A stretch of 64,000 bases of DNA from Neurospora tetraspora (taxonomy: Eukaryota; Ascomycota; Sordariomycetes; Sordariales; Sordariaceae): the NCBI RefSeq assembly GCF_033439725.1, contig NW_026944390.1:310001-374000 (forward strand), in the 5' to 3' direction. Below are positions 1-12,241 of this stretch, piece by piece; the stretch's first letter is position 1, and every line of letters starts with the position of its first letter. The position numbers were made by a program, and so were the translations under genes. Below the pieces are notes generated by a model. It did no database searches. It was not told where the DNA came from and worked only from the letters and a program-made list of their open reading frames with translations.

Positions 1-1415
1 TTTCCTTGACGATGAAGGCGTCGCTGGAGTGGTACTGGAAGGGGTCACCGATGGTGGTGGCCTCGGCGGTGGCTTGGGCGGCGTGTAGGTCACCGACGGT
101 CTGGAGGACTTTGCCGAGCTTGCGGTAGGCGTTCGAGAGACCGGCATGAGGCTCTTGGATGTGCATGTTCGAGAGCTTGATGCCGTAGTCAGCTTCGACA
201 AGGCCGAGACCTGGAACAGGGACAAAGGTTAGTAACTACAGTAGAAATCTTTCCCTAAGGCGGTGGAAGAAGCTCATACCTCTGCGGGTCTTGACCAGTT
301 TATCAACCTTATGTCCAGCATCCATGGCACCTAGGTAGAACAACTTGACAATAGGGCGAGCCTCCTGCAACTCGGGGGTATCATCGGGTGGAGGAGCAAA
401 CTGCTTCAGGATCTTGCGGCGCACACCAGTCGCAGGCTGCTTCTTCTTGACCATAGGGCTGTAACCAAAGTCACTCTCGGTAAAGAGGACCATTTCGTCA
501 TCCCTCATCAAAACCTCGTTGCTGCAGACATAGTTGAACCAGCGCTGCATCAGCGCCTTGACACGAGCCTCGTCCTCGTCGGTTCCGGCACCGGCAGAGG
601 TGAGCGCTGGCGGCACAGCAGGTACAATGGCCTCGGGGTTCGCGGATATGAGGTGCTCAGCGAGCTTGATGAACTCGGAGTGTAGGCGCCGAACATCACG
701 GTACTGCGTGGTACGGAAACTGGGTAGATTCGTCTGTCACTCAAGTTAGCGCGGATCAAGCGCATTGGCTGTAGGCAAACAGAGGTCATACGTGAACATC
801 AAATCTCAGAATAGGGTCCTTGCGGCCGGTACGTTCGAGTCCAGTAATCTTAGCCTGTAACTTGAATTGCGGTTGCGGTCTCCGGAATTGTTGCTGTACT
901 CGCTGGTCTGGTGAGTATTGCTGTTGCTGGGGTGGCGGCTGCTGCTGGTATTGCTGATATTGTTGCTGTTGCTGTTGCTGCTGCTGCTGCTGATGGGGCG
1001 GGTACTGGGGGTGTTGTTGTTCTGGCGATTGCTGATGCTGTCCGTACTCGTTTTGCGGCTCTTGGTGCGACTCTGTCTGAGACTGCGGAATGGCCTCGCC
1101 TTGGCTGTCATCGGTCGAGTGTGAAGTCTGGTTCTCCTGCTGGGGTTGGCCTGAGGGAACATCGTCGGAGAACAAGGCGCCAGATTGGGACTCGGGCGCG
1201 TCAGTGGTATCATGTCGATGGAATCCATTGTCTCCGGCGCCAAAGCCACCCTCGTCATTGAGGCCATTATTCGGAGTCGGGGGCACATAGTCGTCGGGGA
1301 TGATGGTAGAGGCGAAGGTCGAACGGGTTGGCCGGGGCGATGAGCTAGGGGAGTTGCCCCAAGGAGAGCTGCCGGCGGCGTGCTCGGTGTCGTTTATCGA
1401 TGCGCTATAGTCCAT
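1..1415 (-). CDS. vps17: Vps17-like retromer sorting nexin (PX-BAR), 3' part outside window
   Basis: Membrane-binding sorting nexin of the retromer SNX-BAR dimer (Vps5-Vps17), acting in endosome-to-Golgi recycling. Three exons are seen: 1415-792, 733-280 and 210-1 (continuing off the edge), with introns 734-791 and 211-279; the second has a CTAAC branch site. The first ~190 residues are disordered, with a glutamine-rich tract (about 905-1040, CTG repeats on the plus strand). A PX domain follows, opening at KITGLERTGRKDPILRFDVH and continuing in exon 2. Exon 3 begins the BAR-type helical region (GLGLVEADYGIKLSNM). The PX sequence matches what I recall of filamentous-fungal Vps17 better than Vps5, but Vps5 is the alternative. 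Start is the first ATG of the frame. It is divergent from mef2. Junctions are inferred from splice signals and protein continuity. Confidence 0.8.
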
Positions 1416-2277
1416 GATGTCTCTCGCTTTCTTAATGTTGTTCGATTTGGTTCGAGGGGATCACGGCCGGGACGGGCGATGTCGTGAAAGGCGAGGTGGT
1501 CGAGAGGAAGAAGAGGGCCAGGAGGGGGATGGTCGACGGCGTGGGCGGTCGGGATGACGTTGCTTTTGGTGAGGCCGCATACAGGCACGAAAGACCGGGG
1601 CACTCCTTATTACTGGACCGCTGCGCCAAAGCTGAAAGTGAACAGGCAACTTCCACTTGGTATAAGGTCTGTCTGCCTTTGTGTAGGATATCTATAAGAC
1701 TTGTTTTTGGAGAATTCGAGTCCTAACTTTAGATCACTCGAGATGGTCTAGCCATGGAAGATGAATGAAAATGTTCTCAACAATGTCGTTCTGGTGTTTG
1801 GCTTCAAGTTGGATTCAGCTGATGATTGGCATCCCCATCGTCTCCATCGTCCGCACCAGAAGGAAGTGGGGTTTTGCTGGGATCTGCATGTTCGGCGAGA
1901 GGTTCTAGCCCACAGCTGGCGGGCAGCTCTTGACAGCTCAAGCTTAAAGCTCAGACAGCTGGCAGTGAGCTCTAAGCTTGAAGCTTCTGAGGGCAGTTCC
2001 CCACCACCAACCCTCTCAATGCTGAGCTTGGGTTGCGTATCTCATGGTTTCTTGACTCTTATTTGACCACGATGCCTTAACCGGCGATTGACATCTTCAG
2101 CTTTGTGTATTAAGCTGCCTCTTGAGAAATGAAAACTTTGCCCTAGAAAGTGGTTTCGTTGTGGAAGCTCGACCGAGTGGGTTCCTTTGCTTTCCCTTGT
2201 ACATACCGATTGGTCACTTCCCTTCATTGTTTATTTACACCAAAACTTCAACCCATTCAGCCTGGGTTGTTAGTGTC
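1416..2277. promoter_or_regulatory. Divergent promoter region, vps17 / mef2, with AGCT cluster
   Basis: 862 bases between two divergent starts, so both promoters should lie here. The conspicuous feature is a run at about 1913-1990 with nine AGCT tetramers in ~80 bases, many within larger palindromes (CAGCTG, AAGCTT, GAGCTC). Short ORFs on both strands look random. No clear TATA box was found. Confidence 0.5.
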
Positions 2278-4961
2278 ATGCTTCTAACAGCCCCCCTTCG
2301 CGGATGCCGTTATGGGCACCGCGCTTTTCTTCCTTTAAGCCTACCCACGGTGGTAAAGGCGACTTCTCCTCTCGCTCTCACTAGTTTCCCACAGTTTAAG
2401 AGGTTCTACGCCGACCCTGCTCACGATGCAAAGGTCGAGGCAATCCGCAACATTGGCATTATTGCCCATGTTGATGCCGTAAGTCGCCATGATGATATCA
2501 CACATTTGATAGAGCGCTATGCGTTCTGACAAATTCTAGGGCAAAACCACGACAACTGAGCGAATGCTCTATTACAGTGGCTTGTCCAGGCATCTAGGAA
2601 GTAAGCCACCTCGTGCTCAATGATGGTTCTCGAATGAGCAAATCACTTACACTCCTTACAGATGTCCAAGATGGCAACACCATGACCGACTTCCTTCCTA
2701 TGGAGCGGGAGCGTGGTATCACTATTCAATCCGCAGCCGTTACCTTTCTCTGGCCTCCACAGCAGAGCTTGGCTCCCGGCCAACAACCAAAGAGCATCAA
2801 CCTGATCGATACGCCAGGTCATCAGGACTTCCGCTACGAGGTCGACCGTTGCTTGCCGATTCTTGACGGTGCTGTCTGCATTCTTGACGCTGTCAAGGGA
2901 GTTGAGACTCATACCGAGCGGGTCTGGGAGTCTGCTCAACTGTCAAAGATCCCGAGACTTATCTTTGTCAACAAGCTCGACCGTGACGGAGCCTCCTTCA
3001 AGAGATCATGTCTCGAGGTGGCTTCTAGGCTCAGAACCTATCCCCTGATCTGCCAGATTCCGTGGTGGAACAAGGATGAATTTGTGGGTGTCATCGACAT
3101 CATCAACCTCGTCGGCATGAAGTTCTCTAGCACTGGCCAAATGTCACTTGTGAGTGAGGAGACTATTGGCAAGGAAAACCCAACTCTTCGCGCCGAGATG
3201 GACAAGGCCCGTCTTAGCCTTATTGAGACACTGTCTGAATATGACGATGCCGTCATGGAGGAGTTCCTCGAGCTCGAAAAGGACGTGCCTACTGCCTCCA
3301 TCAAGAGAGCCATTCGAAAGCTGATTATGGATGGAGAAGCAAAGTTCTCCCCCATCTTTGCCGGCGCTTCTCTCAAGAACATTGGTGTACAGCCATTGCT
3401 CGATGGTGTCATTGACTACCTACCCAGCCCTCTCGATAGACCGGAAGTTGAGGTCATTCAGGGCAAGAAGGCAATGCCGCTATCAAAGCTTCTCACTCTG
3501 CAAGACAAGAAGAAGAAGAATCACGGCAACCATGCTCACTCTCAGTCACCCATCACAACCATCGGTCACGTCTTCAAGGTCGTTGACGACCCCCGCCGTG
3601 GTATGATGAGTTTCGTTCGGGTTTATCATGGCGCTCTCAACCGCAGCAATCACCTGTACAACAGCAACATGAATACCTTTGAGAAAGCTCAGGCCCTCCT
3701 TCACGTCTCTGCCAAAGATTATCAAGACATCCAGCTCCTCGGTACCGGCCAAATCGGCGCTCTAACCGGCTTGAAACAAGCTCGCACCGGCGACACCCTA
3801 CTCACCTTCCCCGGCAGTCACAACCCCAAAGCTCCGGAGCAGTTCAGAGCCGTCCACATCAAGACCCTCGACACTCCTCCCGCCGTGGCCTTCATCTCCA
3901 TCGAGCCCTACACCAAGACCGCCAGCGAGAAGATCGAAGAAGCCCTCAGCAAGCTCTCGCGCGAAGACCCCAGCATCCGCTGGAGCAAAGACGAAAAGAC
4001 CGACCAGCTCATCCTCTCCGGCATGGGTCTCCTGCATCTCGAGATCGCCCAACACCGTCTCCTGACGCACTACAAAATCGACCGCGACACCGCCATCTGG
4101 GGCGACATCGAAGTCGAGTATTCCGAGTGCTTACTCTCCCCGGTCGCACCGCACCGCGCCGTCTTCGACCGTCCCATGCGCGGCGAGAACGGCAAAGCAG
4201 CCTGCACCGCCACCCTCGTCCCCGTCGAAGACCACCACCGGCACGAATCCCTCCTCGAGTCCTGCGTCGAGCGCGACGGCAACATCATCCACATCGTGAT
4301 CCCCCTTCCCGAAGGGACCGAGGACCACGAATCCCTCCCCTTCGACGCCGAGCTCGTCCGCCAGCAGCTTCTCAACGGCGTCATCGCCGGCCTTTCGCGG
4401 GGCCCGCGCCGCAACTGTCCCGTGCGCAAAACCCACGTCACCATCACCTTTGATCCGGAGACGGACTTCTTCGGGGCTACCCAGACCACGGGCGGACACA
4501 TCACCAACGCGGCGCTGCAGGCCGTGCGCGCCTGCCTGAAGGAGGCGCACGCCAACTCGGCCATCGGCATCCTCGAGCCTTTTACCAACGTGACTATCCA
4601 CTGCCCCGAGGAGGCCTCGCACGCGATCCAGCACGATCTCGTCTCGGCGCGCGGCGGCGCGGTGCTCGAGGTGCGGAGACCCGAGGAGAGTGATGCGGAC
4701 GCGGCGTTTGTCAGCGAGGGAGGTGGTATTGATCTGAGCAAGATGTACGTGCCGCCCGATCCGTACGAGAGCGTGCAGAGCTTGAGAGACCCCAAGAAGA
4801 GCGTGGTGCGGATGCTGGAGATTGTGGGCAAGGCGCCGCTGAAGGATATGATGAAGTATGATAGCCAGCTAAGGAGCATGACGGGCGGTAGGCACTCGTT
4901 GCAGTTGGATCCGGGCGAGTTTGAGCTGGTGACGGGGCCGAGGGAGAAGATGATTGGTTGA
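2278..4961 (+). CDS. mef2: Mitochondrial ribosome-releasing factor 2 / elongation factor G2
   Basis: Mitochondrial translational GTPase of the EF-G2 (RRF2mt/Mef2) class, which works with ribosome recycling factor to split post-termination mitoribosomes. Exons 2278-2478, 2540-2600 and 2662-4961; introns of 61 and 61 bases. Spliced length is 853 residues. A basic N-terminus of ~45 residues suits a mitochondrial presequence. G1 is IAHVDAGKTTTTER, G2/switch area is ERERGITIQSAAVTF, G3 is DTPGHQD and G4 is NKLD. The SGLSRHLGNVQDGNTMTDF stretch and a missing EF-G1 signature favour EF-G2 over EF-G1. Intron 1 falls inside the P-loop, between HVDA and GKT. The start is the only ATG giving the presequence. 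The second half is visibly richer in G/C-ending codons. The gene is divergent from vps17. Confidence 0.93.
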
Positions 4962-7900
4962 ATGGTGGGGAGGAGGTAGGGTAGATAGATGCTGAATATA
5001 TATGTATGATATTGATTGATGTTCATGGTATAGGTATGCCGCTCTAGTGTGGTTCTACCCTCGATGGTGTGATTCCTGTTCTTTTTTTTTCTTTTTTTAC
5101 AAACATACACGAACAATATCGTGAGGATGATGAACCTATCTCCCTAACTCGAAATCAGAACTTCACCCTCCATACGTCAAAGACATTTATCACCCGGCCT
5201 CCTTGTCCTATTTCATATGACTCCTGAAAACCCTAGCGCATACGTTAAGGTTGCTTAGACCTGCAAGATTCTACAGGAGCTGGGTTCTGGTTTCCACGAG
5301 CTTATACGGTATTCATAACGTATGTGCTACTGCCATACCATGAAGACATACCTCTACACTTCCCGCAAAGCTTTCTCACTCTGTCTGCCGCTGTGTACTT
5401 GTAAGTGTCTCATGGAAGTGGGGGCGAGGCACGGGTAGCTCTGGACCGAATGTTTCGAGTAATGCATACAGACAAGCAGCATGGATTGGTCCCCATCCAG
5501 AGAAAGGCCACTTCCCGGTCTCGACCATCAGGGAGATAGATACATACCGTACTGGAACAGTACGTATATGATGAGGACACGAACTTGGCTGCTGCAAACA
5601 TGTCATGATCCGATAGGCAGAGGAAAGCAAGTCTGGTTGAACGGTGGTGTACGGTGGTGTCTCCGAGGCGGTTGCTTCCTGTTCCTAAGTGAAGTGGCAT
5701 CATGATAAGAGACGGGAATGAGGTGACGCAACATGAACTCGTTACATGCCGCGTCAAGTGGGCGCAATGGATGGACGACTATATTTGGCCAGAACCATGG
5801 AAAATGGCCGTGTCCTGATAGGAACCACGGCAGCATTTCATGCTTGTCCGAGGCTGGGAAGAGATGATACCAAACATGGAGCTGGAGATGGAGATGCCGC
5901 ACTCTCTCATGGCGGCTCACCCAGGACGGGAAGCAGACCTCTACACCATCACGTAGGCACTAACCGTCGTCGAAACGGGAGAGACAAGTGATAACCTATA
6001 CCTAGGCAGATGAAGTAGGGGCTCTGATACGGTGGTACCTGACAGCTTGAATTAATACATACGTTAATCCGGAGGGGTCAGGGGTTGAGCCCGTGTACAG
6101 TAGCATGCTCACCATCCATGCTGCAGGGAAGCCGAGAGATGTCGAGGAACTGGACGAATCACGATGGTGTTTCAAAGGCCGTTTTGCGTCAACCTCTGCG
6201 GGTGATATTGAAGTTGCCGACACGTGGGTCGAGCTTGGGCGAACTGTTTCTTTGAAGTGGAGGTAGATTGAGAGCATGTGAAGTGATGGAACCCTCGCCG
6301 CTGTCGGATGTCGAGATAGCCGGAAGCATGACGCTGTCCGAGGATGCTATCCGTGGGTGTCACGACTTCTCGGGGAGTCGATGGCTGGTTCCGTCGGCTT
6401 GTGCTTCACTCCAGGGCAGAGGCGTTATCTCTCACAGGACAGCGGAATTGGCCTCGTTTAGCAGCGGTGCATGATTGCATCTGACTGCCGTCCAACAGTT
6501 GCCGAAAAAGGAGGCGTTATTCGGGCGCCTCACCCGCCGCATTAGGGCCACAGAGAGTAGCATCTCGCAATCTGCCATTGTCTGTGCGAACGTCGCTGCT
6601 GATATGGTGACATGACGGGCCCCCAAGAACAAATGTGAAGATGTGTTCTTTCGAATAATACTTCCTCGTCGGTATGTTGAACAACGAACTACATCAGTGC
6701 ATCACTCGGGCGGTGAATTTCAAGGGCAAGGGGAAATTTTCGTGTTCTTTGGAAGTGAGAAGGAGCAACTGTCTGGGATTGAAAGATGCGAGAGACCTCA
6801 CCAAGGAAAGAAGAGGTTCACGACTGTGGGGTCACATTTGGAGTTTACTGGACGTTGATTGGTCGGCTTCTGCACCTCTCCGAGAAGCAGCCGTCCCTCC
6901 TTCTTCCTTTTCCTCTTTCCATCAACTTCACTCAATGACAATTCGACTTCCCATGTTCGTTCAAGTTGTGCTACCCTTCCATCCCGTGCCCTCTTCTTCT
7001 CTTCCCATTGTCCATGCTCCACGATCCTCGATCGCGATGACAAGACCACGGCCAATTGCCAAATCGCACACCATCCTCCACGCGCGTCAATCATGGATCA
7101 ACGGATAGATTCCGGATCCTCCACGACACTGCGGCATCTCGTATATCATTTTTCATCAACCGCACTGTTGGCCGTACCGCACTCTGTAGGTGATATATGC
7201 GCTATCACATCATGGCTTTCCTTTGTGTCTCGGCCACTGCCTTGACAGCGCAATACCTTACCCTTTATGGGCCCAGTGGCTCTCCAAGTTGCACCGAATT
7301 ATATGCAGAGTTACCACATTCAGAACGACATACCATACTCCCGCAACATGTGGAATCCAATGCACTCTCGATGTTGCTGTCTACTGCCTACGTATGTTGA
7401 CACACAGTGTATCCAGAAATGCCGTCTTTTATCGCCCGACTCCCCGTCTGTCTCCTTTCCATGTTTGGGAGTGTCCTGTCTGAGTCCAAGAATACGCCGA
7501 GTTGACGTTGCGGTCGAGACTGGCCCCCCTGCGTCGGTTGCTTCGCTCAGGCATGTCCACTGCTACCAATGGACCCCTATACGGCCGAGCTGGGTGTAGG
7601 TGGAACAACACTCCAACATGCCGCCGTTTCCTTGCCATATTAGCTTGGCTCAACGGCTTCAGTTGCTTGCCATCCCGAGGAGATTTGTCAGTGCTCTTCT
7701 CTTACGGCTATGGTATCTTCTGCTGCTACCTGACACATATACCCGCAACATGGGTCATAGCACAGTCAAACCCTCCATATTGGCCGCGGTAGCCATCCCG
7801 TCCGGCCCGTACAGGCATGCTTGCACAACCATGTGTATAACGCCTTGTACCTAGCCAAGTATCCTCTCTCGGCATGTCAAAGTTTCGGATATTGCTTGTG

Positions 7901-8808
7901 CTACTACATACACATGTACTTTGAGTCCATGATCTTCGGTTCCGGATGGGCTGTTACCTCAACGTTGCCCTTTGGACGTCAACTAGCATAGACGATAGCT
8001 TCCCGCGCAAAGCTGTGCAGCTGCTAGTCTCCTTGCATGCCTTTCCCGAAATTAGGGCGTGTTGGACTGCTTTCGAGCGCATGTCTTTTTGACCTTTTCT
8101 CAGACATCGAGAGATAACCGTCAGATCTCTTACTGGTGAGCTTGTTCGAGTCTGTGCTAAGGAACTATTGTTGTTCGGACGCCTGTCCATGCCATCCTAC
8201 TCTGTGGCTGTCACGAATCCATGCTTTCTGGACCCTGGATGGAGTCCATCCTAATACAACCATGGAAATAGTTTACTGAGGCACGTCACTGGAGAGGAAC
8301 ATATCATATGCTGCGATGGTCCAAGGGGATTAATATACCTAGGGGTGGGGGTTGTTCGTGAGTTCCGGCCTTCTCTCTTGATCATCATCAAAGTTGCCAT
8401 CATCAAACTCCTGTTACATTCTTCCAGACCGTGCCTTTGTTTTTTTCTTCGACTCTCTCGAACCTTGCCAGATATCTTCCCTCCACTTTGCCCCCTCCAG
8501 TCAACAGGGGTAGCATCATTCCGCCTCAACAAGGGCCTAGCCATCTATCTCCGAGTCCTCGATTTCCCTTTTGGTCTCCTCCCCGGCCGGTTGCCACAAC
8601 CAAAGACATTAGAAAGGTCCAAGCAATTCTTTCCATCCTTCAACCGAGCTCCTCGTATATCCCAGTCCCACGGTCACTTGGACACCTACTTCTCCGAGTC
8701 TCTCGAACTACACACCGGTCTATTTCTTGAGCCTCATCGAGCCAAGCCATACAATCACACCTCTTCATCCCACTCCCATCCCACGTTCTCCTTGTCATCT
8801 CACCCAAT
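4962..8808. other. Long intergenic stretch upstream of the polyol dehydrogenase
   Basis: About 3.8 kb without a convincing gene. Open frames are short, overlap on both strands and lack recognisable domains. The 348-codon minus frame that reaches into it from mef2 is a shadow of mef2. The last ~450 bases (about 8360-8808) are pyrimidine-rich on the plus strand and look like leader sequence of the dehydrogenase. No repeat family or RNA gene was recognised. Confidence 0.5.
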
Positions 8809-10320
8809 ATGGCTCCCTCTGCAGCATGTGAGCACGCACCGATGCACCTACCCGTCCTGTCCAAGGCTTCATCCATCAATGCGTCTGTCTTGCATGGCCC
8901 TCGGGACCTGCGATTGGTAAGTTTTTAATCCCCTCGTTCCTGGATGTAGATGGGGGCGTTACACAAGAAAGGGAGGTAGCAACCCTGGTATTTGTAACCA
9001 TCACCTTACAACGCTCATTCGGTTCTCTTGTGACACAAAGATCTGACACACGGGCATTGTGAATGCAGGAAAGACGAACCATCGAGGAACCTGGGCTTGG
9101 TGAGCTTCAGATTGCCGTCAAGACGACAGGTATTTGCGGCTCCGATGTCTCATACTACAAGAAGTTTGCGAATGGCGACCTTTGCGCCTGTATGCCTCTC
9201 TCACTTGGTCATGAGTCCTCGGGTGTTGTCGTTGCCATAGGGCCCCAGGTCTCGGGCTTTAGCATTGGTGACAGGGTAGCGCTTGAAGTTGGTGTGGCCT
9301 GCGGTCAATGCACCATCTGCCGCAAAGGTCGTTATAATCTTTGCAAAAGGATGAGATTCAGGAGCAGTGCCAAATCAGTTCCTCACTACCAAGGTACCCT
9401 CCAGGAGAGGATCAACCACCCTGCTATCTGGTGTCACAAGTAAGCTCATACAGGAATTATGGGTATCACCACAATGCTAACAACTTTGTAGGCTCCCTGA
9501 TAATATTTCCTTTGATGCAGCAGCTCTTCTTGAACCTCTTTCTGTTGGTATACATGCTGTCAACCGAGCAAGTCCCGCTCCCGGCTCTACGGCTTTGGTA
9601 CTCGGAGCCGGTACGGTCGGGCTACTCACCGCAGCCATGGCACGTCAGGCAGGTTGCACACAGGTGACCATCACTGATGTCGACCAAGGCCGCGTTGACT
9701 ACGCCATCTCCAAAGGCTTCGCAACCCACGGCTACGTCGTTCCCCGACCGCTCCACACCTCTTCCAGTAGCTCCTCAATATTCACCAACAGCAACAGCAG
9801 CTCCGGCTCATCCACCCCATTAGATGGCATCGCCACACCATCCAGCACCCTTCCTTTCCGCAGTTCGCTCGACTCCGCCAAAGCTCTTGCCGCCAACATG
9901 CTAGCCCTGACCCAAAACCCCATCCTCGACAGCGATGACGAAGACATCGGCGTCGACGCCACCTTTGAGTGCACCGGCAAGGAAGTGTGCATGCACACGG
10001 CTTTGTACGCAACCCGGCCAGGAGGTAAAGTCATCATGGTCGGCATGGGCACACCCATCCAAACGCTGCCGTTGTCAGTTGCCCATTTGCGGGAGATTGA
10101 CATACTCGGTATCTTCCGATATGCCAACACGTATGCTACCGGTATCCGGATGTTGTGTAACCAGGGAAAATCCGGTGCCGGGTTCACTCTCCCGAGCTTG
10201 GACGACATGGTCACTCACCGGTTTAAGGGACTAGAGAACGCCAAGGGAGCGTTTGAACTGGCTAGTCGGACGATGGATCACGATGGGAATCTGGTGCTTA
10301 AGGTTGTTATTGAGGCTTAG
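8809..10320 (+). CDS. Zinc-dependent polyol (sorbitol/xylitol-type) dehydrogenase, MDR family
   Basis: Medium-chain dehydrogenase likely to oxidise a sugar alcohol to a ketose with NAD(P)+. Exons 8809-8916, 9069-9439 and 9492-10320; introns of 152 and 52 bases; 435 residues. Visible motifs: the catalytic-zinc region TGICGSDVSYY and LGHESSG; the four structural-zinc cysteines in CGQCTICRKGRYNLC; the LLEPLSVG segment; and the Rossmann motif LGAGTVG. Past the dinucleotide-binding strand (VTITDVDQGR) lies a serine/threonine-rich low-complexity insertion of roughly 60 residues (about 9745-9930) that is not typical of sorbitol or xylitol dehydrogenases; the fold resumes at IGVDATFECTGKE. The total is longer than the usual ~350-380 residues. 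Substrate cannot be told from sequence; L-arabinitol or xylitol dehydrogenase-like are alternatives. It converges on the deacetylase gene. Confidence 0.88.
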
Positions 10321-11923
10321 GCGTGGTGTCTATGTCTTCCCATGTACACCTGGTTTTGTTTTGCCCGATAGATGGTCCTGGCTTTGGATACGTATGGCTA
10401 AATGGGCTTACGAAGAGATGTAATACCCTGGTGTGTTTGCCATTTTCTTCAGTTTTGTTCTTGTTATATGATGTCTTTTTAATATTCCTTATATCCGTCT
10501 CTGATGCCAGATACACCTCGTTCAGCGAGCGATAAGTGTACACTACCTACAACAATGTCATATGTCACAAATTGATATCCCATTTCAGAAGAGCTTACTC
10601 CCCTCGGCACCCATATTGACTTCACGCACCTCTTTTTACTTCCACGGACCACATCTCAGAAGGTGACGAGGCTACAGTTTTCCAACATCACAAAAAAAAA
10701 AAAAAAAAAAAAAAAAGAAGAAGAAGAAAACCGGGAGGGAGGGAAGGGAGAAACCCCAAAGAGCACCAACACTTCATTTTGCTTTTTTTTTTGTTTCTTA
10801 ATTTGATTGTGGTCTTGACCTCGAACCAATCCTGCTATGGAAAAATAGCCTCAAATCTGATGTGAGTGTCTGTTTTGACTCGGTGATTTCCCATCTGGTC
10901 GGTATAACTTTTATTTTATTTTAATTTTTTTTTAATTTTTTTTTTATTTTTTTTGAAAATTCACTGCGAAGAAAGAGAGAGAAGACAGTCAGTCACAACT
11001 TATTCTTGTTCCTCAAAGATGGTTCATCTTGGTCCAAAGATTCATGAAGTTGTAACTGACAGATAATAGCGCATCAAGTCATTCCTACACTCAAGCACCT
11101 TGATAGTCGCCAAGACTTCCCGAGAATTGAGCCGACTATAACTTTTTGACAAACGGACCATCGAAACGAAAGACGAAAATAAAAAAAAACTCAAATATAT
11201 CATCAGAAAGAGTACTATCTTAATAGTCTCAAGCACGCTAATATTGAATCTACAATCAGTTTTCTTTTATCTCCTCATTTGGTGGAAATATGGGCAAATG
11301 AAGTCTTGTTCTTTTCGTTTCAAAGGTCCGTTTGCCAAAAAGTTGTGGTCAGCTCAATTCTCGGGAAGTCTTGGCAACTGTCAAGGTGCTTGAGTGTGGG
11401 AACAACCCGAGCGAGGTAGGTAAGCAAAGACAATGGGAATCAAGCCCATCGCATATGAATTTATATTTATTTATTTTTGATTCTGGTTCCTAACGCATAG
11501 CGGGCAAAAAACCAACCGAACAGCAAGAGAAAACATTGGAACATTTCAGACATAAGTGTCCAAACACTAGACTACCTATCCTAACAACCTCACGGAGGGG
11601 AGAACATGGAAGCCACAGAAGACTGCTCAGAGAGTACAAGCAAAAAGGCATGATCGAACGCATTGCTCCAAACACCCGACCCAAGCACCTCAAACACCCA
11701 AACTTTCGCGCCGCAGGTACCTTGGTACCTACCTATCTATGTCCTAGAGTAGATTCTCGAACCAAACTGCACAAAAAGACAGCAAGCACAAAGTTTAAAC
11801 ATTACAAATACTGTGTATGTACAGCCGTACAGAAAACGTAAACGCCATGTGTTTTTCTTGTTAGTAGCAAGCACATCCATCCCTCCTCCACCCCCTTCTT
11901 TCTTTCAAAACACATCGACTCAT
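10321..11923. other. Convergent intergenic region with homopolymer tracts
   Basis: 1.6 kb between the 3' ends of the dehydrogenase and the deacetylase. It contains 25 consecutive A at 10692-10716 followed by GAA repeats, then T-rich sequence around 10905-10965, and the inverted repeat listed separately. It is more AT-rich than its surroundings. Open frames here are short and unconvincing. Confidence 0.6.
11081..11403. repeat. Imperfect 94-base inverted repeat (MITE-like hairpin)
   Basis: Arms of ~94 bases at 11081-11174 and 11310-11403 are reverse complements at roughly 90 percent identity, around a ~135-base AT-rich loop. A shared core is CCAAGACTTCCCGAGAATTG. Nearly all mismatches are transitions; in the left arm at least four fit CA-to-TA change. 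No open frame for a transposase, and I could not see a clean target-site duplication. It could be a non-autonomous element or an inverted duplication. Confidence 0.7.
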
Positions 11924-12205
11924 TCAATTCCTCTCCGGCGTCTCCACAACCCCCTCCTTCTGTCCAGAGAAAATCACACTAGGCAACGAAGCAGGCGTAG
12001 ACGGCGCCGGAGAAGACTGCTGCAATTGCTCCGTCTTCTGAGGCGAAAAGGGAATGGCTGAGGTGGCAGTAAACACAGGTACGTCCGTCCTGTTCATAGC
12101 AGGTCCGGGACTGGTCGGTGTCTGCGCGTGATGTGCTGTCGGCTTGGCAGTGGGTGGTTGGTACTGAATGAAGTTCTCCATGGGCGTGGAAGGTTGCTGA
12201 TTCTG

Positions 12206-12241
<36 letters not shown>

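Noticed and set aside
4070-5116. 348-codon open frame on the minus strand
   Set aside because: It lies mostly antisense to the well-supported mef2 exon and its sequence is a shadow of GC-biased codons.
8345-8920. 191-codon plus frame overlapping the dehydrogenase start
   Set aside because: It reads the pyrimidine-rich leader and the true first exon in the wrong frame.
10692-10720. A25 run followed by GAA repeats as a retroposed poly(A) tail
   Set aside because: No gene-like or SINE-like sequence precedes it and no flanking duplication is visible; simple repeat growth suffices.
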